This document shows positions 1 to 10,951 of a stretch of DNA of 64,000 nt, one piece after another. A program made the translations under genes and the position numbers. The stretch spans positions 5,833,001-5,897,000 of the forward strand of contig NC_080045.1 of assembly GCF_012489685.1 (NCBI RefSeq), in the 5' to 3' direction. Under the pieces are notes generated by a model. It was not told the DNA's origin and did not search any database. It was given only the letters and a program-made list of their open reading frames with translations. The stretch is from Lotus japonicus. Lineage: Eukaryota; Streptophyta; Magnoliopsida; Fabales; Fabaceae. The stretch's first letter is position 1. Every line of letters begins with the position of its first letter.

Positions 1-1045
1 CTAGAATAAAAGAAAAAGAAAGGAAGTGCACACCAAAGATTCTTCTACTCCTACAGAATTAAAAGCACTTTCATATAGATCTCAAGTATTTCTCTATCAT
101 CTTGGCCATGCAGATGTTTGCCTTCAAACCCTAAGAAAGAATAAAGATGTTTAGTTATTGACATATACCACACAAATATAAGCATGAGAACTAAGGACCA
201 GATCAAATATACCTTCTATGTAATCCGCTAGCTTTTCTATGTTAGGAGCTATCAATTTTTTAAGCTCTTCACTTGCCCACACTGGGCAAAAAAGTACGGA
301 GATGACCATGCAGAGTGCAATCCCAATCAAAATTGGTACAAGTCTCAAACAGGTGATCGAGAAGGTTTTCTCAGGACTTTCTCGTGGGAAGACGAACAAA
401 GTAAATGTTACTACAAAGATCACCAAACCATCATCAATTTTTACCCTGATCTTCGAAAATATCCGCAAAAAAGTAGTCCCTGCGCCTAAAACACATATTA
501 TTTGAGATGTCAGTGTTATATCTACCATATGCAAATTTAAGTTTTGTTTGAAATTTTATGGTACCTAGAATGAAGAAAAGAATCCCAAGGACGATAAAGT
601 CTCCTCTTTCTCTGAAATAGGTAGTCCAGTAACGATACCCAACCCCTAAAGCACCGGCTAATAATGTAGAACATCCGGTATTTAAACATTTGATGAGGGT
701 TTCACCTGATTAGGAATAAATCACTAATCAAATCATATGTTCATGAAAATTATTTTAACTTTTATCTTCAATCAAAAAAAATGTAACTTTTTTTTTAGAA
801 CAAAAGATATTGCATTGACAAAAAAATGTAACTTTTAAAATTATAATAAATTATAATTTTAATATCATAAAATATTATCTAGTAAATTTAAATTTATTCA
901 TCTTTGATTATAAACTTACAATCATTTTTCTCAGTTATGATTTCTCGACTTATTTTAACTACTATCAAATAGATTAAAAAGAATATTTAAAAAATCGTTC
1001 TCAAATAATACACAAAAACACGCGCACGCGCGCGCACGCACACAC

Positions 1046-1076
<31 letters not shown>

Positions 1077-1646
1077 TTAATAGTAAATACCTTAGAGAGA
1101 ATTTTTTAATTTTCCAATAATTTTTAATTATTTATCAATAAATATTATTTTTACGGTTAATTAATTTAATTCTTAATATTGTTTACATCTAAATATACTT
1201 CTTTGTTTTATTTTAAATTTTCTAAATTTTTGTCTCAATTTATTATTAATAATTAAAATGCTAACAATTTTAATTAATACTTAAGTAATTATTTTTTATG
1301 AAACTTAAAAGTTGATAATTAATAGTGCACACTTGAATTTTTGCTAATGTATTTAATGCAAAACTCAAGTGTGTTAATGTATTTTGCAATAGACATTCAA
1401 GTTTAAAGATCTCAATTAATGATGTATTACCTTGATTTCAGAATGAAGGTAGTTGTCGAGGGTGCCAATCTTGTAAGCACATCCCCGAACAAGTGCTCCA
1501 ATTTTCAAGTACTGCTCGCAAGCATCAGAACGCCTAAAACCAACAAAGCTTTGTTCCCACCACGCGAAATTTGTCTGTGGATGATGAGGAGTACATATCA
1601 TCAAATCTTAAATCAATCAAAAAAAAAAGAACATGCTGAATGATAT
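1..1646 (-). pseudogene. ALMT module copy 1 (exons C, B, A and D in + order)
   Basis: Exon-like pieces are A 565-705, B 213-521, C 34-130 and D 1431-1574. D belongs after the C piece of copy 2. B encodes a membrane segment ending in CPVWASEELKKLIAPNIEKL, matching the ALMT signature around 'CPxWAGxxLHxL...NxEKL'. D contains LKIGALVRGCAYKIGTLDNY, matching the ALMT block after 'NFARWEP'. In D the usual NFARWE reads NFAWWE. B is open here (a TTG codon where copies 3-5 have TAG). C has a 7-bp deletion relative to copy 3 near position 90, shifting its frame. Splice borders follow GT/AG where checked. Family assignment is firm; function is unlikely. Confidence 0.75.
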
Positions 1647-3263
1647 CTAGAATAAAAGAAAAAGAAAGGAAGTGCACACCAAAGATTCTTCTACTCCTAC
1701 AGAATTAAAAGCACTTTCATATAGATCTCAAGTATTTCTCTATCATCTTGGCCATGCAGATGTTTGCCTTCAAACCCTAAGAAAGAATAAAGATGTTTAG
1801 TTATTGACATATACCACACAAATATAAGCATGAGAACTAAGGACCAGATCAAATATACCTTCTACGTAATCTGATAGCTTTTCTATGTTAGGAGCTATCA
1901 ATTTTTTAAGCTCTTCACTTGCCCACACTGGGCAAAAAAGTACGGAGATGACCATGCAGAGTGCAATCCCAATCAAAATTGGTACAAGTCTCAAACAGGT
2001 GATCGAGAAGGTTTTCTCAGGACTTTCTCGTGGGAAGACGAACAAAGTAAATGTTACTACAAAGATCACCAAACCATCATCAATTTTTACCCTGATCTTC
2101 GAAAATATCCGCAAAAAAGTAGTCCCTGCGCCTAAAACACATATTATTTGAGATGTCAGTGTTATATCTACCATATGCAAATTTAAGTTTTGTTTGAAAT
2201 TTTATGGTACCTAGAATGAAGAAAAGAATCCCAAGGACGATAAAGTCTCCTCTTTCTCTGAAATAGGTAGTCCAGTAACGATACCCAACCCCTAAAGCAC
2301 CGGCTAATAATGTAGAACATCCGGTATTTAAACATTTGATGAGGGTTTCACCTGATTAGGAATAAATCACTAATCAAATCATATGTTCATGAAAATTATT
2401 TTAACTTTTATCTTCAATCAAAAAAAATGTAACTTTTTTTTTAGAACAAAAGATATTGCATTGATAAAAAAATGTAACTTTTAAAATTATCATAAAATAT
2501 TATCTAGTAAATTTAAATTTATTCATCTTTGATTATAAACTTACAATCATTTTTCTCAGTTATGATTTCTCGACTTATTTTAACTACTATCAAATAGATT
2601 AAAAAGAATATTTAAAAAATCGTTCTCAAATAATACACAAAAACACGCGCACGCGCGCGCACGCACACACACATATAATATATATATATATATATTTAAT
2701 AGTAAATACCTTAGAGAGAATTTTTTAATTTTCCAATAATTTTTAATTATTTATCAATAAATATTATTTTTACGGTTAATTAATTTAATTCTTAATATTG
2801 TTTACATCTAAATATACTTCTTTGTTTTGTTTTAAAATTTCTAAATTTTTGTCTCAATTTATTATTAATAATTAAAATGCTAACAATTTTAATTAATACT
2901 TAAGTAATTATTTTTTATGAAACTTAAAAGTTGATAATTAATAGTGCACACTTGAATTTTTGCTAATGTATTTAATGCAAAACTCAAGTGTGTTAATGTA
3001 TTTTGCAATAGACATTCAAGTTTAAAGATCTCAATTAATGATGTATTACCTTGATTTCAGAATTAAGGTAGTTGTCGAGGGTGCCAATCTTGTAAGCACA
3101 TTCCCGAAAAAATGCTCCAATTTTCAAGTACTGCTCGCAAGCATCAGAACGCCTAAAACCAACAAAGCTTTGTTCCCACCTCGCGAAATTTGTCTGTGGA
3201 TGATGAGGAGTACATATGATCAAATCTTAAATCAATCCAAAAAAAGAACATGCTGAATGATAT
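1647..3263 (-). pseudogene. ALMT module copy 2
   Basis: This is nearly identical to copy 1: A 2211-2351, B 1859-2167, C 1680-1776, D about 3050-3193. It shares the 7-bp deletion in C and the open B exon, so copies 1 and 2 descend from one recent duplication. It differs by a shorter (TA)n tract and loss of about 20 bp near 2485 in the AT-rich spacer. The encoded B segment differs from copy 1 by only a couple of residues (SDYVEG against ADYIEG). D keeps NFARWE. Because C is frame-shifted, the A-B-C-D module cannot be read through. Confidence 0.75.
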
Positions 3264-4269
3264 CTAGAATAAAAGAAAAAGAAAGGAAGTGCACACAAAG
3301 ACTCTTCTTCTCCTACAGAATTAAAAGCACTTTCATATCCTCCCTTGATCTCAAGTATTTCTCTATCATCTTGGCCATGCAAATGTTTGCCTTCAAACCC
3401 TAAGAAAGAATAAAGATGTTTAGTTATTGACATATACCACACAAATATAAGCATGAGAACTAAGGACCAGATCAAATATACCTTCTACGTAATCTGCTAG
3501 CTTTTCTATGTTAGGAGCTATCAATTTTTTATGCTCTTCACTTGCCCACACTGGGCAAAAAAGTACAGAGATGACCATGCAGAGTGCAATCCCAATCAAA
3601 TTTGGTACAAGTCTCTAACAAGTGAGCGAGAAGGTTTTCTCAGGACTTTCTCATGGGAAGACAAACAAAGTAAATGTTACTACAAAGATCACCAAATCAT
3701 CATCAATTTTTACCCTGATCTTCAAAAATATCCGCAAAAAAGTAGTCCCTGCGCCTAAAACACATATTATTTGAGATGTCAGTGTTATATCTACCATATA
3801 CAAATTTAAGTTTTGTTTGAAATTTTATAGTACCTAGAATGAAGAAAAGAATCCCAAGGACGATAAAGTCTCCTCTTCCTCTGAAATAGGTAGTCCAGTA
3901 ACGATACCCAACCCCTAATGCACCGGCTAATAATGTAGAACATCCGATATTTAAACATTTGATGAGGGTTTCACCTGGTTAGGAATAATCACTAATCAAA
4001 TCATATGTTCATGTAAATTATTTTAACTTTTATCATCAATAAAAAAAAATTAACTTTTAAAATTATAATAAATTATAATTTTAGTATCATAAAATATTAT
4101 CTAGTAAATTTAAATTTATTCATCTTTGATTATAAACTTACAATCATTTTTCTCTATTATGATTTCTCGACTTATTTAAACTACGATCAAATTGATTAAA
4201 AAGAATATTTAAAAAATCGTTCTCAAATAATACAAAAAGACACGCGCACGCGCCCGCACGCACACACAC

Positions 4270-4317
<48 letters not shown>

Positions 4318-4481
4318 ATAGTAAATACCCGACAATTTTTTTTATTTTCAAATAATTTTTAATTATTTATCAATAAATATTATTTTTACAGTTAATGAAT
4401 TTAATTCTTAATATTGTTTACATCTAAATATACTTCTTTGTTTTGTTTAATAATTTCTAAATTTTTGTCTCAATTTATTAT

Positions 4482-4763
4482 TGTTCTAGGAATGAACATT
4501 GAAGAGAGGCATAGTACCTAGAGGTAGAGGGATTGTGCCAAGAGAGAGTGAGAATGAGAGAGAGTGCTGAATTTCAAGTGTTATTTTATCAAATGAGCAA
4601 AAAGTCCCCTTACAATTGATAACTACCTCCTATTTATAGAGCTTGGGTACTACCTATTGGGCCAATTGGGCCTCCAAGATCAGGGCCCATCTGAAGGCCA
4701 GGGCCCCGCCTCAAGGGCGGGATATACGCTGGGCGTTGCCCCTCTAGGGGCTCGCCCAGTCCA
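4482..4763 (-). repeat. 3' LTR of the Tat-type element
   Basis: This is the downstream LTR in element orientation, 282 bp, TG...CA ends on both strands, matching 10267-10548 at all but one position. The left target duplication ATTAT is at 4477-4481. Confidence 0.93.
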
Positions 4764-4821
4764 CTAGTCCACAAGACACCGAGCTCGAGGTACGAGAGCT
4801 AAGGGTGTCTTTTAAATGCTG

Positions 4822-5982
4822 TCACATGTCTTTAACAATGCGGTAGGGCCCTTCCCAGTTGGGAGTAAGCTTGTTCCCCGGGGCTCCCGATCGCCACTTG
4901 AGGACCAGGTCGCCAACCTGCATATCTCGGACGCGAACCCTGCTGTTGAACTTTGCCGCCACGCGCTGCTTCATCGCTGTTTCCCGAATGTGCGCCTCGT
5001 CGCGCGTTTCCGACAAAAGGTCCAGCTCCACCGCCATGTTGGCCTGATTTTCCTCTTCAAAACCTGGTCGAGTCCGCCATGTAAAGTTGTCAATCTCCAC
5101 CGGCAACATGGCATCTACCCCGTAGGTCATTCTAAAGGGGGTTTCCCTTGTAGTAGATTGCTCGGTGGTGTTGTACGACCACAGCACCGCCGGAAGTTCA
5201 TCCAACCAAGCTCCCTTAGCCTCCGCGAGCCGTCGTCTTAGTCCTCGTAGGATTACCCTGTTTGCAGATTCCACCTGCCCGTTCGTCTGCGGATGCTCAA
5301 CAGAGGCGAACCTCATCTGTATGCCCATTTCTTTGCAGAACTCCCTTGTTTGACTGCTTGAAAACTGGGTCCCATTGTCAGATACGATCGCCCTTGGGAT
5401 CCCGAACCTGCAAACAATACGCTTCCAGTAGAAATTGACTATCTTTGCAGAAGTAATCTTGGCCAAGGGTTCAGCCTCAATCCACTTAGTGAAGTAGTCC
5501 ACCGCCACCAATATAAACTTCATTTGTGCCCTGGCGGTCGGGAAAGGTCCAACTAGGTCCACACCCCACATGGCGAAAGGCCACGGGGCGCTCATCGTTA
5601 CCAACTCTTTTGGCGGTGCCTTAGACAAATCCGCGAACACTTGACACTCCTTGCACTGCTTCACGAAGTCCATACAATCTTTTCTGAGGGTGGGCCAGTA
5701 AAAACCCGCCCTCAACACTTTGCAAGCCAAAGACCTTCCCCCGATGTGGCTCGCGCACACTCCTTCATGTACTTCAGACATTATCGCTTCGTACTTCTCT
5801 GGCGATACACATTTCAACAATGGCGTCGAGAAACCACGGCGATACAAGTGTCCGTCGATGAGAGTATAGTGACTCGCCTCCCGCTGCTGCTCCTTCGTGC
5901 ATTGCTCCACTTCTGCCGGGTCCCCCGCCAAGATAGATATTATGGGATCCATCCATGTTCTCCCTCTGTTTACGCAGGACAT
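4822..5982 (-). CDS. Integrase segment of the Tat-type element (frame-shifted)
   Basis: This inserts element cDNA into the genome. A His/Cys zinc-binding N-terminus (HEGVCASHIGG then CKEC, about 5660-5770) precedes the catalytic core with the D-D-E triad. The first D is in VDLVGPFP (about 5550-5570), the second in SDNGTQF (about 5360-5380), and E in GQVESANR (about 5265-5290). The C-terminal part contains PNWEGPY, the usual gypsy GPY/F module, and ends at a stop at 4822, perhaps slightly short. The frame is +1 relative to the upstream polyprotein and has no good start of its own. Without frame correction it would not be made as part of the polyprotein. Confidence 0.9.
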   Translation of the reverse strand: MSCVNRGRTWMDPIISILAGDPAEVEQCTKEQQREASHYTLIDGHLYRRGFSTPLLKCVSPEKYEAIMSEVHEGVCASHIGGRSLACKVLRAGFYWPTLRKDCMDFVKQCKECQVFADLSKAPPKELVTMSAPWPFAMWGVDLVGPFPTARAQMKFILVAVDYFTKWIEAEPLAKITSAKIVNFYWKRIVCRFGIPRAIVSDNGTQFSSSQTREFCKEMGIQMRFASVEHPQTNGQVESANRVILRGLRRRLAEAKGAWLDELPAVLWSYNTTEQSTTRETPFRMTYGVDAMLPVEIDNFTWRTRPGFEEENQANMAVELDLLSETRDEAHIRETAMKQRVAAKFNSRVRVRDMQVGDLVLKWRSGAPGNKLTPNWEGPYRIVKDM

Positions 5983-8900
5983 GAGCTCGCCTTCGATGCT
6001 TGGGTACGCCCAGCGTTTCCTGAATCACACTTTTGTTATTGCCGGGCTTCCGCGTGCTCGCCAGTTTGGCTAGCGCGTCCGCCCGCTGATTTTCTGCCCG
6101 AGGAACGTACTCCACCACGACCTTTTGAAAGAGTGTCATCAAATACCGTACCCGCTCAAGGTACTTGATCAGATTAGGATCTTTGACCTGGAAAGTTCCC
6201 TTCACTTGATTCTCCACCAATTGTGAGTCCGTTCTTATCAACAAACTCCTGATCTTCACTTCCCGCGCCAACTTCAATCCGGCGATGAGAGCCTCATATT
6301 CTGCTTGGTTGTTCGTCGCTTTGAACTCGAATTTCAAGGATTGCTCCAACACTAGTTCCCCCGGCCCTTCTAACGTTACTCCCGCGCCGCTGCCACTACT
6401 ATTGGAGGATCCATCCACAAAGAGAGTCCACTGAGTGTCCACTCTTTCAAACCGATCTGGAGTCAACTCGACCACAAAGTCAGCTAGTGACTGCGCACCA
6501 ACCGTGCCCCGCTTATCGTATTGCAAACCATACTCTGACAATTCAACCGACCAGGCGACCAATCTACCTGATAAATCCGGTTTTTGTAATACTTGCCTCA
6601 AGGGCAAATCCGTCCGCACCTTCACGGGAAAACTCTGAAAATAAGGTCTCAACCGCCGGGCGGTGACGAGGACCGCCAGCGCCGCCTTCTCAATTTTCTG
6701 ATATCTGACCTCCGCGCCCTGGAGTGTGTGACTAACAAAATAAACAATTCGATGCTCGCCATCTATCTCCTGCAACATCACAGAACTCAGAGCACTATCG
6801 CTCACAGCAAAATACAAATGCAGCGGGTGTCCCTGTATTGGTTTCGACAAGATCGGCGGTGACGATAGGAGTTCCTTGAGGCGAACGAAAGCTTCCTCAC
6901 ACTCCGCCGTCCACTCGAATGCGACATTCTTGCGAAGACACTTGAAAAAAGGAAAAGATCTGTCACCAGACTTGGGAAGAAACCGAGATAAAGCTGCTAT
7001 TCGCCCTGTCAAACGTTGGACTTCTTTCACATTGGAAGGGCTTTTCATCTGCTGAATCGCCTTGCATTTTTCTGGGTTTATCTCGATTCCTCTGGATGTG
7101 ATCATGAATCCCAAAAACTTACCCCCCTGAACACCAAAAGAGCATTTCTCCGGATTGAGGCGCATACTGTGCTTCCTAATTTCGCCAAATGCTTCCTCCA
7201 GATCTTGATGATGGTCTAAACCTCGTACTGATTTAACAATCATGTCATCAACGTAAACCTCCATGTTTCTTCCCACCTGCCCAGCAAAAACCCTATCCAT
7301 CAATCTTTGGTAGGTAGCCCCAGCGTTCTTTAGTCCAAACGGCATGGTGCGATAGCAATAATTGACTCTGGCAGTCATAAAAGCCGTTTTGTCCTCGTCT
7401 GCCGGGTGCATGCGGATTTGATGATAGCCAGAATAAGCATCCATCAAGCTAAGCAGTTCGTTGCCCGAGGCACCATCAACAAGGCTATCGATGCTGGGAA
7501 GGGGATACGAATCTTTTGGACATGCCTTGTTTAAGTCTGTGTAATCTACACACATCCGCCATTTCCCGTTCGCCTTCTTTACCATTACGACGTTCGCCAA
7601 CCACGTCGGATACTTCACTTCCCTGATGAACTCTGCCGCCAACAACTTGTCGACCTCCTGTTGCACCGCCTTCCCTTTGTCGCCACCCAAGCGCCTCCTA
7701 AGTTGTGAAACTGGATTGACACTTGGATTCAATGCTAACCGATGGCATATGAAGTTTGGATCAATCCCAGGCATGTCTTTGCAGTTCCAAGCAAACAAGT
7801 CTAAGTTCTCCCCAAGCAGTTTTGTCAGGCGCGTCTCCTGCTCCTCCGTCAGTCTGGTCCCAATCTTCAAAGTGCGATCGCCAAACATTAGCGCCTTCGT
7901 TTCCTCAATTGGCGTGGGCCTATTTACTCGCCCTTCGCCCCGGGGATCAAGATTTTCATCCGAAGCTTCGATTTCATAACATCTATGACCAACCAACGCA
8001 CTCTTCTTGCCGTACAAGTTAAGGCAATTATTGTAACACTCCCTCGCCATCTTCTGGTCTACCTTCAGCTTTCCCACCTTTCCACTGCTTAGCGGATACT
8101 TGACCGCCAAGTGGGCTGTCGAAATTACAGCACAAAGGCGATTCAATGTATTTCGCCCAATGATGACATTGTAGGATGCTACCACCTGGAGAACCAGATA
8201 CCTTACCTTCAAAACCCTAGCACACTCGTCTTCCCCAAATATTGTGTCTAGATCAATGTATCCCCGCACCATTACTTGCTCCCCCGCGAAACCTACCAAG
8301 GTTCCCGCGTATGGAGTTAGATCATTGTCAGTTAGTCCCAACTTGTCAAATGCATCACCATAGATAATATCAGCCGAACTACCCTGATCCAGGAGCACCC
8401 TTCTAACGTTAAAACTGTTCATCCTTAACTGCACCACAATCGGGTCGTCCTTATGAGGCTTTATCCCCTCAAAGTCCGCCATCGAGATTGTTATGTCAGG
8501 GTGTACGAATCCAAAAGCGACCTCATGAACGGAATTAACGGCACGAACATGGCGCTTACGCGCCGCGTGAGTGTCGCCACCGCCGCCAAATCCCCCGGCG
8601 ATGGTGTTGATGGTTCCGACGGGCGGTCCAGAGTGTTGAGCGAACGTGTCATCAGCCCCTTTTGTGGCGATAGCCGCTGATTCTTGCTTTTTCTTGCCCT
8701 TAGTGTCCGCTCGCTCCTCCTCCCGCTTGTGCGCTTTGTTTTGATCGCCACCATTGCGCCACTGGCCTTGACGATTTCCTTGATATCCCGCCCGAATCAA
8801 CTTATCAATTTCCCGCTGCAAAGTCCAACAGTCATCCGTATCATGCCCGGCGGACCGGTGGAACTCGCACCACTTCTTGGGATTGGCGTTCCGTGGCTGA

Positions 8901-10102
8901 TACTTTGGGGCCTCCGGCTCATCCACTAGATTGGCGTCGCTTGCCCCTCGGAGCATATCCGATACATCTGTGTTCATCACCATATCAGTTTCCTCCCGCT
9001 GGCGATGAGACTTAGATTGCCAAGGCCGACGTTGTTCATAATCATCGCGCCGTGGATACAACTGTTCCTTGGTCGGTTTGAATACCGACTTCCCCTTACC
9101 TGGCCTCTGCTGTTTGCCGTCCCCCTTATCCTCGCCGCTCCTATCTTTTTTCACGCGCTTGGGCGACGTGTCTCCCTTTTCCAACTTCGCGCGCTTTCTT
9201 TTGAAAGCGTCGTCCTCCTCGTCCAGAATATAAGTGCTGGCACGAGCACGCATCTCTCCCATCGAGCGCGCCGGCTTACGTGTCAATTTGCTGTTCAACC
9301 CTCCCGGCAGCAAACCGTTTTTAAATGCTAAAGCACAAGCTCGAGGCTCCTCGTCTTCTACCTTTACCGACGCCGCGCTATACCTTGCCATGTACTCTTT
9401 CAGTGACTCCCCTTCCTGCTGGCGAATATTGTATAGGTCATTGATCGTCACCGGCTGATTCTTATTTGCCGAGAATTGCACTAGAAACTTGGATGAGAAG
9501 TCTCTGAAATTTGAAATCGATCCACGCGGCAAAGTTGTGAACCACGCCATCGCCGTCGATTTGAACGTCGATGGAAACATCCTGCACTTCACCGCATCTG
9601 ACGCCGCAATTATCACCATCTTCGTATTAAAATACAGAAGATGATCTTTCGGATCGGAATCTCCGCTGTAAGAATCCAGAACTAACGTTTTCATGTTATC
9701 CGGAATCGCCGCATTCTCAACATCTTCCGAGAACGGACGGAACTCAGCCACGGAATCTGCCTCTCTGCTTCCATCATCTCGCTGCTCGCGACGGTAGAAA
9801 TCTAACTGAGCCTGTAGATGCTCATTCCGCTGCTGGATGTTGCCAATACTGCGCATCAAATGGCGCCATTGCTCCTGTGTCACCGCCGGCTGTTGTTCCG
9901 GAGCAGGTGAATTCTCTGGTGAGCGCTCCAGAGATCCTACCTGTGAAGGCGATGGAGGAGGTGGTGGTGATGGAAGAGGAGAAGGCGACTGTACTCCTGT
10001 CGTTCGTACCGGAGAATCCAGGTCCACACGATGAGGCCGCCGAGGCGGCGAAATCCGCTGTCGCATTGGTGAATGATGCTGCCTCCTGCGTCGAGTCTCC
10101 AT
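5774..10102 (-). CDS. Gag-protease-RT-RNase H polyprotein of the Tat-type element
   Basis: This is the main retrotransposon polyprotein, about 1440 residues from the first ATG at 10102; the frame is open a little upstream but only from a GTG. In order: proline/arginine-rich N-terminus; gag domain (around residues 130-300, FKSTAMAWFTTLP); a Cys/His knuckle WCEFHRSAGHDTDDC (about 410); aspartic protease with LLDQGSSADI (about 570); reverse transcriptase with YVDD at 7244-7255 (about residue 950); Ty3 RNase H; and a second RNase H beginning LFVDGSS (about 1230). The last 70 or so residues are out of frame and lose similarity because of the shift near 6009-6011. The integrase continues in the next frame (4822-5982). 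Otherwise the frame is uninterrupted, fitting a young copy. Confidence 0.9.
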   Translation of the reverse strand: METRRRRQHHSPMRQRISPPRRPHRVDLDSPVRTTGVQSPSPLPSPPPPPSPSQVGSLERSPENSPAPEQQPAVTQEQWRHLMRSIGNIQQRNEHLQAQLDFYRREQRDDGSREADSVAEFRPFSEDVENAAIPDNMKTLVLDSYSGDSDPKDHLLYFNTKMVIIAASDAVKCRMFPSTFKSTAMAWFTTLPRGSISNFRDFSSKFLVQFSANKNQPVTINDLYNIRQQEGESLKEYMARYSAASVKVEDEEPRACALAFKNGLLPGGLNSKLTRKPARSMGEMRARASTYILDEEDDAFKRKRAKLEKGDTSPKRVKKDRSGEDKGDGKQQRPGKGKSVFKPTKEQLYPRRDDYEQRRPWQSKSHRQREETDMVMNTDVSDMLRGASDANLVDEPEAPKYQPRNANPKKWCEFHRSAGHDTDDCWTLQREIDKLIRAGYQGNRQGQWRNGGDQNKAHKREEERADTKGKKKQESAAIATKGADDTFAQHSGPPVGTINTIAGGFGGGGDTHAARKRHVRAVNSVHEVAFGFVHPDITISMADFEGIKPHKDDPIVVQLRMNSFNVRRVLLDQGSSADIIYGDAFDKLGLTDNDLTPYAGTLVGFAGEQVMVRGYIDLDTIFGEDECARVLKVRYLVLQVVASYNVIIGRNTLNRLCAVISTAHLAVKYPLSSGKVGKLKVDQKMARECYNNCLNLYGKKSALVGHRCYEIEASDENLDPRGEGRVNRPTPIEETKALMFGDRTLKIGTRLTEEQETRLTKLLGENLDLFAWNCKDMPGIDPNFICHRLALNPSVNPVSQLRRRLGGDKGKAVQQEVDKLLAAEFIREVKYPTWLANVVMVKKANGKWRMCVDYTDLNKACPKDSYPLPSIDSLVDGASGNELLSLMDAYSGYHQIRMHPADEDKTAFMTARVNYCYRTMPFGLKNAGATYQRLMDRVFAGQVGRNMEVYVDDMIVKSVRGLDHHQDLEEAFGEIRKHSMRLNPEKCSFGVQGGKFLGFMITSRGIEINPEKCKAIQQMKSPSNVKEVQRLTGRIAALSRFLPKSGDRSFPFFKCLRKNVAFEWTAECEEAFVRLKELLSSPPILSKPIQGHPLHLYFAVSDSALSSVMLQEIDGEHRIVYFVSHTLQGAEVRYQKIEKAALAVLVTARRLRPYFQSFPVKVRTDLPLRQVLQKPDLSGRLVAWSVELSEYGLQYDKRGTVGAQSLADFVVELTPDRFERVDTQWTLFVDGSSNSSGSGAGVTLEGPGELVLEQSLKFEFKATNNQAEYEALIAGLKLAREVKIRSLLIRTDSQLVENQVKGTFQVKDPNLIKYLERVRYLMTLFQKVVVEYVPRAENQRADALAKLASTRKPGNNKSVIQETLGVPKHRRRAHVLRKQRENMDGSHNIYLGGGPGRSGAMHEGAAAGGESLYSHRRTLVSPWFLDAIVEMCIAREVRSDNV

Positions 10103-10246
10103 CCAAACCAGAAACGATGCAAACTCGATCGGAGAACCAACACTAGTCACAGAATCAAAATCGGAAAACCAGAGAATTGCCTAATCACAATCAGAGGTAA
10201 CTTCATGCACAATCAATCCACGTGAATGGGAGTAGAAAGTTTACGG

Positions 10247-10264
10247 TCCCCACAGACGGCGCCA
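10247..10264 (-). other. Primer-binding site of the Tat-type element
   Basis: Two bases inside the 5' LTR the minus strand reads TGGCGCCGTCTGTGGGGA. TGGCGCC is complementary to a tRNA 3' end in CCA. The first nine bases and the final GGGGA also fit the tRNA-Asp acceptor end, as in the gene at 47176-47247 once CCA is added, but the middle does not. The primer tRNA is therefore not settled. Confidence 0.7.
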
Positions 10265-10266
10265 AA

Positions 10267-10548
10267 TGTTCTAGGAATGAACATTGAAGAGAGGCATAGT
10301 ACCTAGAGGTAGAGGGATTGTGCCAAGAGAGAGTGAGAATGAGAGAGAGTGCTGAATTTCAAGTGTTATTTTATCAAATGAGCAAAAAGTCCCCTTACAA
10401 TTGATAACTACCTCCTATTTATAGAGCTTGGGTACTACCTATTGGGCCAATTGGGCCTCCAAGATCAGGACCCATCTGAAGGCCAGGGCCCCGCCTCAAG
10501 GGCGGGATATACGCTGGGCGTTGCCCCTCTAGGGGCTCGCCCAGTCCA
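10267..10548 (-). repeat. 5' LTR of the Tat-type element
   Basis: In element orientation this is the upstream LTR. A TATA-like CTATAAATAGG on the minus strand (plus positions 10414-10424) is the likely promoter, placing transcription start roughly 30 bases lower. It ends at 10267, directly against the primer-binding site. It is identical to the other LTR except for one base. Confidence 0.93.
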
Positions 10549-10951
10549 ATTATTAATAATTAAAATGCTAACAATTTTAATTAATACTTAAGTAATTATT
10601 TTTTTCAAACTTAAAAGTTGATAATTAATAGTGCACACTTGAATTTTTGCTAATGTATTTAATGCAAAACTCAAGTGTGCTAATGTATTTTGCAATAGAC
10701 ATTCAAGTTTAAAGATCTCAATTAATCATGTATTAACTTGATTTCAGAATTAAGGTAGTTGTCGAGGGTGCCAATCTTGTAAGCACATTCCCGAACAAGT
10801 GCTCCAATTTTCAAGTACTGCTCGCAAGCTTCAGAACAACTAAAACCAACAAAGCTTTGTTCCCACCTCGCGAAATTCGTCTGTGGATGATGAGGAGTAC
10901 ATATGATCAAATCTTAAATCAATCCAAAAAAAAGAACATGTTGAATGATAT

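Larger units (their letters stand above)
4482..10548 (-). mobile_element. Tat-lineage Ty3/gypsy LTR retrotransposon, 6067 bp, recent insertion
   Basis: Two 282-bp LTRs (4482-4763 and 10267-10548) flank one minus-strand coding region, with perfect 5-bp target duplications ATTAT at 4477-4481 and 10549-10553. The LTRs begin and end TG...CA and differ at one base (a G/A near 4685 and 10469), so insertion is recent. Domain order is gag, protease, reverse transcriptase, RNase H, a second archaeal-type RNase H, integrase. The extra RNase H is diagnostic of the Tat lineage. The integrase lies in another frame after a 1-nt shift near 6009-6011. No extra ORF is seen. The stretch before the 3' LTR (about 4764-4790) is not clearly purine-rich on the coding strand. 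Confidence 0.93.
3264..10951 (-). pseudogene. ALMT module copy 3, interrupted by an LTR retrotransposon
   Basis: A (about 3834-3974), B (3482-3790) and C (about 3297-3399) lie left of the insertion and D (10737-10880) lies right of it. C is the best preserved of the array and reads FEGKHLHGQDDREILEI then about 17 more residues ending EEESL. That is the expected ALMT linker before the NFARWE block. B has an in-frame TAG where copies 1 and 2 have TTG. The donor after C has lost a base, and the donor after D is changed from GT to TT. The element at 4482-10548 sits in the spacer between 5-bp ATTAT repeats, so it did not break an exon. Confidence 0.75.

Noticed and set aside
239..505. Plus-strand 88-codon frames (also 1885-2151) in the ALMT modules
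   Set aside because: They are antisense to ALMT exon B, which has clear protein similarity on the minus strand.
4816..5241. Plus-strand frames across 4816-10146
   Set aside because: They overlap the retrotransposon gag-pol on the other strand; higher GC and long conserved coding create chance frames.
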